Source: Gulosibacter massiliensis
GTDB lineage: Bacteria > Actinomycetota > Actinomycetes > Actinomycetales > Microbacteriaceae
DNA length: 14,394 bases
Direction of reading: 5' to 3'
Assembly: GCA_945901035.1 (NCBI GenBank)
Contig: CAMDKN010000011.1
Location: forward strand, 1-14,394
The number at the start of each line of letters is the position of its first letter. Within the stretch, counting starts at the first letter, position 1. Both the position numbers and the translations under genes were made by a program. Of this stretch, positions 1 through 8,102 are shown one piece after another. The notes under the pieces are model-generated. The model worked only from the letters and a program-made list of their open reading frames with translations. It was not told where the DNA came from and searched no databases.

Positions 1-2
1 AC

Positions 3-1193
3 TCCACATCGACCGACCGCTTCCCGTGGGCGGCGATGACGGCTATCGGGTTCACGGTCTTTGCCACAGTGACGTCCGAGTTTTTACCGACCGGCATGTT
101 GCCGTCGATGTCCGCTGACCTCGACGTCAGCACGTCGCAAATCGGATTCCTCGTATCGGTGTGGGCTGCGACCGTCGTTCTCACCGCAATCCCCCTGTCA
201 TTGACCACTCGTCGCTTCAGCCGTAAATCCTTGCTGATTGTGTCGGTGGGGTTGTTCACGGTGTCTAACGTCATGGCTTCGCTGGCGCCCAACTACGACG
301 TGTTGTTTGCTTCCCGCATTATCGGAGGTCTCGGCAACGGAATGTTCTGGATGATCGCGACGGGGTACGTGACAACGATGTTGCCCGGTCAGTGGCGGTC
401 ACGAGGATTCCTATTCATCTCGGCTGGCGCGAACCTCGCGTTCATCGCCGGGTTGCCCCTCGGATCGGCGCTCGCAGCCATTTCCGATTGGCGGGCCGGA
501 TTCCTCATCTTGACTGCTTTGACAATCGGAGCCAGCGTCGGTTTGTACTTCCTGCTGATTCCCGTCCCCAATCCCCACACCGAGAACCCAGACGAGGTGC
601 ACTCGGCCGTCCGCGATCGGTCTTTCCGCATGGTGTTGCTCGGGGTCTCGGGTGTCTTCCTTGTCGTCGGTGGTGGGAACCTGTTCTACCCCTACATCGC
701 ACCGTTCCTCATCGAGGTCGCTAACTTCACGACGCTGACCGTTGCCGTTCCGCTCGCGGCGTATGGCGTCGGTGGCACTATAGGAATTCTCGTCGCCGAA
801 CGATTAGGACGTCGCCCCGAAAATCTCTCGAGGAATATTGCGTTCGCGATTCTGTACATGGCGAGCATGATGATCCTCCTGGATCTGGTCGCCGGCTCGC
901 AAGAAGCGGCAATCGTGGCCTGCGCACTGTGGAGCCTCGGTTTTGCCGTGACCGAACCACTCTTCGGGCAATACATCATGGAATTGTCGAGCCCACGCCT
1001 TCGCGACTTCGCCGGGGCGATGCGCACCACCGCGTGGAACCTCGGAATCGGCAGCGGCTCGTTCTTCGGTGGTGTGCTGCTGGTGCCGTTCGGAATCAGC
1101 GCACTTCCCTACATTGGCGCGAGCGTTCTGGTCTGTGGCGCGACGGTTGCACTCATCGCGAGGCGCAGAGAACGAGCGCTCTGGGCAAACTAG
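3..1193 (+). CDS. MFS transporter, drug/sugar efflux (AraJ/SotB-like, DHA1 type), 5' partial
   Basis: This is a major facilitator superfamily antiporter of the inner membrane that probably exports small molecules by proton exchange; the substrate is not predictable. The first visible helix carries VTSEFLPTGMLP, a segment typical of the AraJ/SotB group of efflux proteins. The stretch RIIGGLGNGMFW resembles MFS motif B in helix 4. Hydrophobic segments recur through the length in a pattern consistent with about 12 helices, with a short charged loop (NPHTENPDEVHSAVRDR) in the middle as expected between the two halves. An ATG lies at 36 without a good ribosome binding site. The frame stays open to the window edge and reads RFPWAAM, matching conserved N-terminal sequence in the family, so the true start is probably outside. 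It ends 36 bp before glyA. The fold is secure; the substrate is unknown. Confidence 0.85.
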   Translation, partial: STSTDRFPWAAMTAIGFTVFATVTSEFLPTGMLPSMSADLDVSTSQIGFLVSVWAATVVLTAIPLSLTTRRFSRKSLLIVSVGLFTVSNVMASLAPNYDVLFASRIIGGLGNGMFWMIATGYVTTMLPGQWRSRGFLFISAGANLAFIAGLPLGSALAAISDWRAGFLILTALTIGASVGLYFLLIPVPNPHTENPDEVHSAVRDRSFRMVLLGVSGVFLVVGGGNLFYPYIAPFLIEVANFTTLTVAVPLAAYGVGGTIGILVAERLGRRPENLSRNIAFAILYMASMMILLDLVAGSQEAAIVACALWSLGFAVTEPLFGQYIMELSSPRLRDFAGAMRTTAWNLGIGSGSFFGGVLLVPFGISALPYIGASVLVCGATVALIARRRERALWAN

Positions 1194-1225
1194 AATGGTG
1201 TCAGAACAGACCACTTCGCGAGGAG
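1191..1225 (+). promoter_or_regulatory. Candidate glyA promoter -10 box and ribosome binding site
   Basis: TAGAAT at 1191-1196, overlapping the MFS stop codon, fits an actinobacterial -10 box. It would place the transcript start near 1203, giving a leader of about 27 nt. No convincing -35 is visible. GAGGAG at 1220-1225 is a good Shine-Dalgarno 4 nt upstream of the GTG at 1230 and decides that start. The -10 call is tentative; the ribosome binding site is clear. Confidence 0.4.
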
Positions 1226-1229
1226 CCCC

Positions 1230-2507
1230 GTGAACGACATTCACACATTCAACGCCCCCCTTTCCGAGGTTGACCCCGAGATTGCCGAGGTTTTGAAACT
1301 CGAACTCGGTCGACAGCAGGACTATCTCGAGATGATTGCGTCCGAGAACTTCGTGGCCCGCTCGATCCTGCAGACGCAGGGTTCGGTGCTCACCAACAAG
1401 TACGCCGAGGGATATCCCGGCAAGCGCTATTACGGTGGCTGTGAATTCGTCGACGTCGCCGAATCGCTCGCGATTGAGCGCGCAAAGTCGTTATTTGGTG
1501 CTGCCTATGCCAACGTCCAACCCCACTCCGGTGCGACGGCGAATGCGGCCGTCCTGCACGCCATCGCCACCAAGGGTGACACGATTCTCGGGCTTGAACT
1601 CGCGCACGGTGGGCACCTCACGCACGGCATGAAACTCAACTTCTCGGGTCGCTTGTACAACGCGGTCGCCTACGGGCTCGACCCCGAAACGTTCCTCGTC
1701 GACATGAACGTCGTTCGCGACTTGGCGCTTGAACACAAGCCGCAGGTCCTCATCGCCGGCTGGAGCGCGTACTCACGCCACCTCGACTTCGCCGCCTTCC
1801 GCGACATAGCGGATGAGGTCGGCGCTAAGCTCTGGGTCGACATGGCGCACTTCGCCGGGCTCGTCGCGGCAGGAGTCCACCCCAGCCCGATTCCCTACGC
1901 CGATGTGGTGTCGACCACCGTGCACAAGACGCTCGCAGGACCGCGATCGGGTCTCATTCTGTCGCGTGACGAAGAACTGGGCAAGAAATTGAACTCGGCC
2001 GTGTTCCCCGGTCAGCAGGGCGGGCCTCTCATGCATGTGATTGCCGGAAAAGCGACGGCGTTCAAGCTCGCTGCATCGCCAGAATTCAAGGAACGCCAAG
2101 AGCGCACCATTCGCGGCGCGCAGATCCTCGCCGAGCGCCTCACCGCTGCCGATGCGACGTCGGCTGGTGTCGGCGTGCTGACCGGTGGAACCGACGTTCA
2201 CCTGGTCCTCGTCGATCTTCGCAATTCGACGGTGAACGGAATGGAAGCGCAAGACCTCCTTCATGACGCGGGAATCACGGTCAACCGAAACTCGGTACCG
2301 TTCGACCCTCGCCCACCGATGGTTACGTCGGGTGTTCGCATCGGTACATCGGCACTCGCCACCCGCGGTTTCGGAGACGCCGAATTCACCGAGGTGTCGG
2401 ATGTCATCGCTCACGCGCTCATGCCGAATCCCGATGCCGTCGAACTCAAACGACGCGTCAAGGTACTCACGGACGCGTTCCCGCTCTACAACGGCCTCGA
2501 GCAGTAA
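1230..2507 (+). CDS. glyA: Serine hydroxymethyltransferase
   Basis: This PLP enzyme of the cytoplasm converts serine and tetrahydrofolate to glycine and 5,10-methylene-tetrahydrofolate, the main entry of one-carbon units. At 425 aa it has the normal bacterial length and is collinear with the family. The N-terminal block IASENF (residues 36-41), then [15 protein letters not shown] (56-70), the HSGATAN region (99-105) and [12 protein letters not shown] (204-215) are all present. The PLP lysine is K233 in [12 protein letters not shown]. The GTG start is supported by GAGGAG four bases upstream and by the usual SHMT N-terminus reaching the conserved block after about 35 residues. folD follows after 5 bp on the same strand, so the two are almost certainly co-transcribed. 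Nothing is missing or unusual. Confidence 0.98.
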   Translation: MNDIHTFNAPLSEVDPEIAEVLKLELGRQQDYLEMIASENFVARSILQTQGSVLTNKYAEGYPGKRYYGGCEFVDVAESLAIERAKSLFGAAYANVQPHSGATANAAVLHAIATKGDTILGLELAHGGHLTHGMKLNFSGRLYNAVAYGLDPETFLVDMNVVRDLALEHKPQVLIAGWSAYSRHLDFAAFRDIADEVGAKLWVDMAHFAGLVAAGVHPSPIPYADVVSTTVHKTLAGPRSGLILSRDEELGKKLNSAVFPGQQGGPLMHVIAGKATAFKLAASPEFKERQERTIRGAQILAERLTAADATSAGVGVLTGGTDVHLVLVDLRNSTVNGMEAQDLLHDAGITVNRNSVPFDPRPPMVTSGVRIGTSALATRGFGDAEFTEVSDVIAHALMPNPDAVELKRRVKVLTDAFPLYNGLEQ

Positions 2508-2512
2508 CGCCA

Positions 2513-3388
2513 ATGACGGCTCGGTTGCTCGATGGGTTGGCGACCGCCGGGGCACTCAAGAGCGACCTGAAGCTGCGCGTTGACGCACTTCGCGCCAAGG
2601 GTGTCACGCCCGGACTCGCAACAGTATTGGTCGGAAATGACCCCGGTTCCGAGTGGTACGTGGGTGGCAAGCACAAGGATTGCGCCGAGGTCGGAATCGC
2701 ATCGGTCCGCCGCGAGCTTCCCGACAACGCGACACAAGCCGAGGTCGAAGCCGTCATCGACGAATTGAATGCCAACGACGACGTGACCGGGTTCATCGTC
2801 CAGCTGCCCTTGCCGAAACACATTGACACCGATGCAATCCTCGAACGCATCGATCCGGATAAGGATGCTGATGGACTTCACCCGATAAACCTCGGTCGGC
2901 TCGTCAATCGCGCGTCCGGACCGATTACATGGCCACTGCCGTGCACCCCGCGCGGGGTCATCGAACTGGTGGAACACCACGGATTGTCGTGGGATGGGCT
3001 CGATGTGGTCGTCATCGGCCGCGGAATCACGGTCGGGCGTTCCATCGGGGCACTGTTGACGCGCAAAGACGTCAACGCCACGGTCACTCTCACCCACACG
3101 GGGACGCGAAATCTCGCCGATCACCTGAAACGCGCGGACGTCATCGTGGCGGCGGCCGGCTCGGCGTCCATCGTGAGGGCGGCCGACGTCAAACCCGGCG
3201 CCATCGTTCTCGACGTTGGCGTTTCCCGCGTGACGAATCCCGACGGAACCACCCGAATCGCCGGGGACGTCGACGACGATGTGCGTGAGGTTGCCACGTG
3301 GGTGTCGCCGAATCCGGGAGGGGTCGGACCGATGACCCGTGCGCTGCTTCTGAAAAACGTCGTCGAAATCGCCGAGCGCGGACGGTAG
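2513..3388 (+). CDS. folD: Bifunctional methylene-THF dehydrogenase / methenyl-THF cyclohydrolase
   Basis: FolD oxidises 5,10-methylene-THF with NADP+ and hydrolyses the methenyl product to 10-formyl-THF for purine and fMet-tRNA synthesis. The 291-aa length is standard. The catalytic Y49 and K53 lie in WYVGGKHK, followed by VQLPLP (96-101) with Q97. D120 is in [12 protein letters not shown]. The Rossmann nucleotide site is GRGITVGR (169-176), and PGGVGPMT (268-275) forms the C-terminal substrate loop. The ATG lies 5 bp after the glyA stop. It has no strong Shine-Dalgarno of its own, so translation may be coupled to glyA. The neighbour glyA makes its substrate, which supports a folate operon. 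It converges on the lipoprotein gene with a 6-bp gap and no terminator that I can see. Confidence 0.97.
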   Translation: MTARLLDGLATAGALKSDLKLRVDALRAKGVTPGLATVLVGNDPGSEWYVGGKHKDCAEVGIASVRRELPDNATQAEVEAVIDELNANDDVTGFIVQLPLPKHIDTDAILERIDPDKDADGLHPINLGRLVNRASGPITWPLPCTPRGVIELVEHHGLSWDGLDVVVIGRGITVGRSIGALLTRKDVNATVTLTHTGTRNLADHLKRADVIVAAAGSASIVRAADVKPGAIVLDVGVSRVTNPDGTTRIAGDVDDDVREVATWVSPNPGGVGPMTRALLLKNVVEIAERGR

Positions 3389-3394
3389 CTGCTG

Positions 3395-3784
3395 TTACGG
3401 GTTCGCGCCGTTGCGACCGCTGATCATTCCGCCCAGGGCGGGCATTACTCCGACAATCGAGGCCAGAGTATCCAGCACCAGCCAGGTGTCTTTCGACAGG
3501 ATGATGTGGGTTCGGTCGCGGATCAGGGGGTTGGTCTCGAGCTCGGACTTGATGAAATCCGCGCGGTCCGCGGTGTCCTCGAACACCATCAGCGCCGCCC
3601 CCTCCGCACAGGCCTGGGCGGCGAGGCTGCCTGCTGTGGGCACCGTCGACCACGAGGCACAGGACCCACCCGCGGCGACAAACCGCTCACGCAGGTCGTC
3701 GAGTTCGGCGGGTGTCGCCTCGGAACATCCCGACAGCAACAGGGCGCTGACGAGGACCCCCACCACACCGCGACGAGCCGTCAT
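3395..3784 (-). CDS. Small secreted lipoprotein of unknown function
   Basis: I do not recognise a named family. The 129-aa product begins with a short basic n-region (MTARR) and a hydrophobic stretch, then the lipobox LLSGC with the predicted lipidated cysteine at C20, so it should be anchored on the outer face of the membrane. Two more cysteines, C42 and C59, could form a disulfide in the exported domain. The mature part alternates helix-like sequence (PAELDDLRERF, TADRADFIKSEL) with beta-like stretches (AALMVFED, THIILSKDTWLVLD). This resembles the small alpha/beta lipoproteins common in actinobacteria, and the resemblance is an impression only. The ATG at 3784 is preceded by GGAG with 2 nt spacing (GGATGGAGCGATG). 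Reading frames on the other strand here lack any family features. It is divergent from tdk and convergent with folD. Confidence 0.75.
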   Translation of the reverse strand: MTARRGVVGVLVSALLLSGCSEATPAELDDLRERFVAAGGSCASWSTVPTAGSLAAQACAEGAALMVFEDTADRADFIKSELETNPLIRDRTHIILSKDTWLVLDTLASIVGVMPALGGMISGRNGANP

Positions 3785-3825
3785 CGCTCCATCCTAGAGA
3801 GCGCGAGATTCGGTACGCTCGTCAC
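3785..3825. promoter_or_regulatory. Divergent promoter region between lipoprotein gene and tdk
   Basis: This 41-bp gap must serve both flanking genes. On the + strand TACGCT at 3814-3819 ends 6 nt before the tdk ATG at 3826, the spacing of an actinobacterial leaderless promoter, and no Shine-Dalgarno precedes that ATG. On the - strand TAGGAT (3791-3796) ends 6 nt before the lipoprotein ATG at 3784. It overlaps a possible ribosome binding site, so that case is ambiguous. No good -35 is visible on either strand. Confidence 0.45.
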
Positions 3826-4491
3826 ATGGCGAAGTTGTATTTCCGGTATGGCGCGATGAACAGCGGCAAGAGCACGGCGTTGTTGCAGGCGGCTTATAAC
3901 TACGCTGAGCGCGGCCAGCAGGTCCTCATCGCGAAGCCGCGAACCGACACGAAAGGCGAGTCGGCAATCGTGTCGCGATTGGGAGTTCAGCGACCCGTCA
4001 ACTTCGTGGTCGGTCCGCACGACGACGTTCGGACGATGTTCGATGCCTACCGCTCTCAAACGCACGCCACGTCGGGGCAAGACGTCGCCTGTCTGCTGAT
4101 TGACGAAGCACAGTTCCTCTCGGTCGACCAGGTTGACGACCTACTCCGTATCGCCATCCTCGATGACATCCCCGTGCTTGCGTATGGAATCCGCACCGAT
4201 TTTCAGACCATTGCATTCCCCGGTTCGCGTCGACTGCTCGAGATCGCGCACGCGGTCGAAGAGCTCAAAACCATTTGCCGATGTGGGCGAAAGGCGATGT
4301 TCAACGCCCGTCTCGTGAATGGTGCGTTCATCTTCGACGGCGACCAGGTGGCGATTGACGGCGACGACGTCACCTACGAGTCCCTGTGCGGGGCGTGTTA
4401 CCTACGCGAATCAAACGGCAAGCTCGCGCACGGGTTCAACGCGCCGCAAGCGTTCACCCCGACGCTCGCGCCGGACGCAGACTTTTCTTAG
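3826..4491 (+). CDS. tdk: Thymidine kinase, type II
   Basis: This enzyme phosphorylates thymidine (and deoxyuridine) with ATP to dTMP in the salvage pathway. At 221 aa it fits the type II family, which forms tetramers. The P-loop GAMNSGKS spans residues 9-16. The catalytic base is E94 in LLIDEAQF, and the ATP/substrate block AYGIRTDFQ covers 119-127. The structural zinc site is complete: C151 and C153 in CRCG, C188 and C191 in LCGAC, with Y184 before it where the family lasso loop binds the nucleoside. The start has no Shine-Dalgarno but lies 6 nt after a -10-like TACGCT, which suggests leaderless mRNA. The stop (TAG, 4489-4491) overlaps the stop of the convergent ABC exporter by 4 nt. glyA/folD nearby supply the cofactor for de novo dTMP synthesis, so the context is compatible. 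Confidence 0.96.
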   Translation: MAKLYFRYGAMNSGKSTALLQAAYNYAERGQQVLIAKPRTDTKGESAIVSRLGVQRPVNFVVGPHDDVRTMFDAYRSQTHATSGQDVACLLIDEAQFLSVDQVDDLLRIAILDDIPVLAYGIRTDFQTIAFPGSRRLLEIAHAVEELKTICRCGRKAMFNARLVNGAFIFDGDQVAIDGDDVTYESLCGACYLRESNGKLAHGFNAPQAFTPTLAPDADFS

Positions 4492-6281
4492 GCGTCGACG
4501 GGCGTCAACAACTGCGTTTCGGCCAGTTCCCGATACAGCGGGACGGTCTTGAGGAGTTGCTTGTGTGTTCCCACTCCGAGCACGACTCCCTTGCGCAGGA
4601 CCACGATCTGGTCGCTGTCGATGACGGTCGACAGACGGTGCGCGATGACAATGAGCGTGCGCTGAGCGGACACCCGGTCAATCGCGTCCTTCATCAATTG
4701 TTCGTTGAGCCCGTCCAGGCTCGACGTCGATTCGTCCAGTAACAGGATGGGTGCGGCCGCGAGCAGCGCCCGGGCGATGGCAAGGCGCTGACGTTCGCCA
4801 CCGGACAGCAGGACGCCGCCCTCACCGACGGGGGAGTGAATTCCTCGTTCGTCACGGTCGACGATGTTGGACAGGTTGACCTCGGCGAGAACCGCGATGC
4901 ATTCGGCGTCGGTTGCGTTGGGTGCCCCGAGGATGAGGTTGTCGCGAATCGACCCCGCGAGCACCGGCGCGTCCTGCTCGACGTAACCGATGGCGCCGCG
5001 AAGCTCGGCACGATCGAGCGACCGCACGTCGTGGCCGCCGAGCCGGATGGAACCCGATTGTGGGTCGTAGAACCGCTCGATGAGGGACAGCACCGTCGAC
5101 TTGCCCGAGCCGCTGGGACCGACCAGGGCGATGCGCGTCCCGGTCTTCACGGTGAAAGACACGGAGTCGAGAATTGGGGTTTCCGGGTCGTACGCGAACG
5201 AGACGTTGTCGAACTCGATCGCGTCGGGGCCGAGTCCGCCATCCAGTTTCTCGGTGACGACGTCATTCGCCGTTTCGCTCGGAAACTCGATGATTTCCTG
5301 AATTCGACCGAGTGCACCGAGCGCCTGCATCACCGAGGTGAAAGCGCCGATTGCCTGGCCGAGCGGCATGATCATGATGAACAGGAACAAAATGAACGAC
5401 ACGAGTTGGGCGACGTCGATGGTGCCGGTCGCGACGCGGAATCCGCCGACTCCGAGGACGACGAGGAACGACACCTGCATCGCGATGCTCGAGATGGGGA
5501 CAACGAACGCGGAGATGCGCGCGACGTCCAACCCGGCTCGCCACGCTCCGCGCGCGTCGTCGTCTACGGAATCGATTTCGCGCTGGACCGCGTTGGCGGC
5601 GCGCACGGTCCGAACCGCCGAGATGGCGCGCTCGACCGACGCGGTGAGGTCACCGACACGGTCCTGTGCGATGCGTGAGTACACCCGAATGCGACGCGAC
5701 AAAACAATGACGATGATGATGGAGGACACGACGACCGTGAAGGTGAGTCCGAAGAGCACGCCGTCGATGATGAGCATCGCGATGATGGCTCCGACAAACG
5801 TCACCGAACCGCCGATTGCTTCGACGAGTCCCTGGGTCAGCACAGCGCGCAGCATCGTCGAGTCGGCACCGACGCGGGAAACCAGGTCGCCCGTCCGGCG
5901 CGCATCGAATTGGCTGATGGGAAGGTTGAGCAGCCGAGCGACGAGGTGTCGCCGTGACGACAGGACGACGCTTTCGCCCGTGCGCTGGAGCAAATAATGA
6001 CGGACGCTGGAGAGCAGTGCGCCTCCGACAACGAGTGCGATGAGCGCGGGAACGAGCCACCCGAGTTCCGCGCCCGATTGCACGGTCGAGATCACCTGGG
6101 CGACGAGGAGAGGTTGGCCGAGCGATGCGCCCGCGCCAAGGAGGCTGAGAACGACCACAACCGCCAAAATCTTTTTGTGTTCGAGCAGGTACGGAACCAG
6201 TTGCGAGAACGTGGCTTTGGGGCCGGTGGAATCGTCGGGGCCTCCACTGCGGCGAAATCCGCCAAAACGAGGAGATGACAT
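4488..6281 (-). CDS. ABC exporter, fused transmembrane and ATPase domains (MsbA/MDR-like half transporter)
   Basis: This is an ATP-driven exporter that acts as a dimer in the cytoplasmic membrane; the substrate (drug, lipid or peptide) cannot be told from sequence. The 597-aa protein has a short Gly/Arg-rich N-terminus and a six-helix membrane domain at about 35-325 (ILAVVVVLSLLG, LVPALIALVVGG, FVGAIIAMLIIDGV, VVVSSIIIVIVL, ISSIAMQVSFLVVL and LVSFILFLFIMIM). The NBD follows from about 354. All ATPase motifs are intact: Walker A GPSGSGKST (388-396), Q-loop Q436, signature LSGGERQR (492-499), Walker B ILLLDES with E517, D-loop SSLDG and the switch H548. A homodimer is therefore possible. The ATG follows AAAGGA at about 5 nt. 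It is divergent from the ABC-2 cassette (88 bp apart) and overlaps the tdk stop tail to tail. Confidence 0.93.
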   Translation of the reverse strand: MSSPRFGGFRRSGGPDDSTGPKATFSQLVPYLLEHKKILAVVVVLSLLGAGASLGQPLLVAQVISTVQSGAELGWLVPALIALVVGGALLSSVRHYLLQRTGESVVLSSRRHLVARLLNLPISQFDARRTGDLVSRVGADSTMLRAVLTQGLVEAIGGSVTFVGAIIAMLIIDGVLFGLTFTVVVSSIIIVIVLSRRIRVYSRIAQDRVGDLTASVERAISAVRTVRAANAVQREIDSVDDDARGAWRAGLDVARISAFVVPISSIAMQVSFLVVLGVGGFRVATGTIDVAQLVSFILFLFIMIMPLGQAIGAFTSVMQALGALGRIQEIIEFPSETANDVVTEKLDGGLGPDAIEFDNVSFAYDPETPILDSVSFTVKTGTRIALVGPSGSGKSTVLSLIERFYDPQSGSIRLGGHDVRSLDRAELRGAIGYVEQDAPVLAGSIRDNLILGAPNATDAECIAVLAEVNLSNIVDRDERGIHSPVGEGGVLLSGGERQRLAIARALLAAAPILLLDESTSSLDGLNEQLMKDAIDRVSAQRTLIVIAHRLSTVIDSDQIVVLRKGVVLGVGTHKQLLKTVPLYRELAETQLLTPVDA

Positions 6282-6369
6282 GGAAATCCTTTGCGGTGTG
6301 ACGCCAACGATGAGGGCGATTCGAGGCGCAGGAAATTGACATTGCCTCTACTGACTAGACTATGTCTTT
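6282..6369. promoter_or_regulatory. Divergent promoter region between two ABC systems
   Basis: On the + strand a perfect TTGACA lies at 6336-6341 and TAGACT at 6356-6361. The 14-bp spacer is short, and a weaker -10 GACTAT (6358-6363) would give 16 bp. TAGACT ends 8 nt before the GTG at 6370, which has no Shine-Dalgarno, so a leaderless or very short leader transcript is likely. On the - strand AAAGGA precedes the exporter ATG; no clear -10 was recognised for that direction. No operator-like inverted repeat stands out. Confidence 0.5.
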
Positions 6370-7296
6370 GTGCCTGAACCCGTAATCCGTGCCGTCAATA
6401 TCACCAAAAAATATGACGATTTTGTTGCTGTCAACGGCATCTCGTTCGAGGTTGCGCGCGGTGAATCTTTCGGGCTGCTGGGTCCGAACGGCGCGGGTAA
6501 ATCAACGACCATGAAGATGATCGCGGCGGTGTCGACGAGGACGTCCGGCGACCTCACGGTGCTCGGTCTCGACCCGAACATCGACGGACCCGCCATTCGG
6601 TCTCAGCTCGGGGTGGTCCCGCAAGAGGACAACCTCGACCAGGAACTTCGCGTTCGCGAAAACCTGATTACGTACGGACGGTTTTTTGGGATGTCCCACG
6701 CCGAGGTCGGAAAACGCGCGGACGAACTTCTCGAGTTCGCGCAATTGTCGGACCGCGCTAAGTCGAAGGTCGAACCACTGTCGGGCGGAATGAAGCGGCG
6801 GTTGACCATCGCACGGTCGTTGATGAACGACCCGCAGATGTTGCTTCTCGATGAGCCGACCACAGGGCTCGACCCGCAGGCCCGACACATTTTGTGGGAT
6901 CGCCTGTTCCGACTCAAGGAAAACGGCACGACACTGGTGTTGACGACCCATTACATGGATGAAGCGGAACAGTTGAGCGACCGCATTGTCGTCGTCGACA
7001 AGGGTGAAATCATGGCGGAGGGTTCGCCGGCTCACCTGATTCGCACCTATTCGACCCGCGAGGTGCTCGAGGTCCGTTACGGCTCGGACAAAAACGCGAC
7101 GGTCGCGAAAAAGATTGCCGATGTGGGTGAACGGCAAGAAATCCTGCCCGACCGAATACTCATTTACAGTGCTGACGGCGAACGCGACCTGGCGGAAATC
7201 ACCAGTCGCGGCCACCACCCGACAACAAGCCTTGTCCGACGATCGTCCCTCGAAGACGTGTTCCTGCGCCTCACCGGTCGAAGCCTCGTCGAATGA
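6370..7296 (+). CDS. ABC-2 type transporter ATP-binding protein (multidrug/NodI-like)
   Basis: This is the cytoplasmic ATPase subunit that powers the membrane permeases encoded next to it. The 308-aa protein has Walker A GPNGAGKST (38-46), Q85 in VVPQED, signature LSGGM (137-141), Walker B MLLLDEP with D161 and E162, D-loop GLDPQ and switch H194 in LTTHYMDEAE. The YMDEAE ending and a C-terminal domain of about 90 residues after the NBD are typical of the DrrA/NodI branch, which exports drugs, lipids or polysaccharides. The GTG start at 6370 puts the first beta strand (IRAVNITKKY) at the right distance, and no upstream in-frame start looks better. Its stop overlaps the next gene's start as ATGA, so the genes are translationally coupled. 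Confidence 0.94.
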   Translation: MPEPVIRAVNITKKYDDFVAVNGISFEVARGESFGLLGPNGAGKSTTMKMIAAVSTRTSGDLTVLGLDPNIDGPAIRSQLGVVPQEDNLDQELRVRENLITYGRFFGMSHAEVGKRADELLEFAQLSDRAKSKVEPLSGGMKRRLTIARSLMNDPQMLLLDEPTTGLDPQARHILWDRLFRLKENGTTLVLTTHYMDEAEQLSDRIVVVDKGEIMAEGSPAHLIRTYSTREVLEVRYGSDKNATVAKKIADVGERQEILPDRILIYSADGERDLAEITSRGHHPTTSLVRRSSLEDVFLRLTGRSLVE

Positions 7297-8102
7297 TCTC
7301 AGCGTCGGACATCGCGGCGAAAGCGGAAAAACCGCGCCGTTGGGGCTGGTGGTACATCACCGAATTGCGCCTTCGCGAAATGAAGGGGTATCTCAGTTAC
7401 GTCGTGACCTCCAGTTTTGGAAACCCCATCATCTATCTGCTCGCGCTGGGAGTGGGGCTCTCGAATCTCGTCCCGCAGGGAATTGACGGTGTGCCGTTCC
7501 TCGTGTTTGTGGCGCCCGCCATGTTGATGTCGACGATTCTGTCGGTCGGGGCCGAAGAGGGAATGTACCCCGTCCTCAGCGGATTCAAATGGCACAAGGT
7601 GTTTTTCGCGATACACGCGACACCCATCACGCCCGGCCAAATCGTGGCGGGATTTTTCGTTCACTTGGCGATTCGCTTTGCGTTCACCGCGGGCATATTT
7701 TTCCTCGCCCTTCTGGCGTTCGGAGCGGTACCACTCGGAACCGGCTGGCTCATGATCCCCATCGCGATTCTCGGGGCATTTGCGATCATGACGCCCCTCG
7801 CGGCCTATTCCGCCCAACTCGAAGACGACCGCGGACAGTTCGCGCTAATTCAGCGCATGGTCGTCATGCCGATGTTCCTCTTTTCCGGCACGTTCTTTCC
7901 GATTTCCGAAATCCCCGACTGGCTTGAATGGGTGGCGTGGGTCTCACCACTCTGGCACGCGTCCCAATTGGGGCGGGTCGTCAGCTACGGGACGGTCGAA
8001 CCAATCTGGTTGACCGTTCTGCACCTCCTTGTTCTCGTCTCCTTCGCTGCGGTGGGGGCAATCCTGACCCGTCGCGCCTTCATCGCGAGGTTGACCCGAT
8101 GA
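7293..8102 (+). CDS. ABC-2 type transporter permease (DrrB/NodJ-like)
   Basis: This is a membrane subunit that forms the export channel with the preceding ATPase. In 269 aa I see six hydrophobic segments at roughly 38-58, 68-85, 118-142, 150-172, 185-203 and 236-257, after a basic N-terminal amphipathic segment (RLREMKGYL). The conserved ABC-2 block FLFSGTFFPISEIPDWLEWV followed by SPLWH near residue 218 is the family hallmark. The start ATG overlaps the ATPase stop (ATGA, 7293-7296) and its own stop overlaps the next permease start (ATGA, 8099-8102), so the three genes form one cassette. The gene is intact. If the second permease is inactive, this one would have to act as a homodimer. Confidence 0.92.
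   Translation: MISASDIAAKAEKPRRWGWWYITELRLREMKGYLSYVVTSSFGNPIIYLLALGVGLSNLVPQGIDGVPFLVFVAPAMLMSTILSVGAEEGMYPVLSGFKWHKVFFAIHATPITPGQIVAGFFVHLAIRFAFTAGIFFLALLAFGAVPLGTGWLMIPIAILGAFAIMTPLAAYSAQLEDDRGQFALIQRMVVMPMFLFSGTFFPISEIPDWLEWVAWVSPLWHASQLGRVVSYGTVEPIWLTVLHLLVLVSFAAVGAILTRRAFIARLTR

Noticed and set aside
1773..2555. 260-codon - strand open frame opposite glyA
   Set aside because: It is antisense to a fully conserved SHMT and spans the glyA-folD junction; rich in Arg, His and Glu with no recognisable motif.
3385..3400. Rho-independent terminator between folD and the lipoprotein gene
   Set aside because: Only 6 bp separate the stops and I find neither a strong stem nor a T-tract in either direction.
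4836..5678. Long + strand open frame opposite the fused ABC exporter
   Set aside because: It lies wholly inside a gene with complete ABC motifs; its product is highly charged, low-complexity and family-less, as expected of an antisense shadow in GC-rich DNA.
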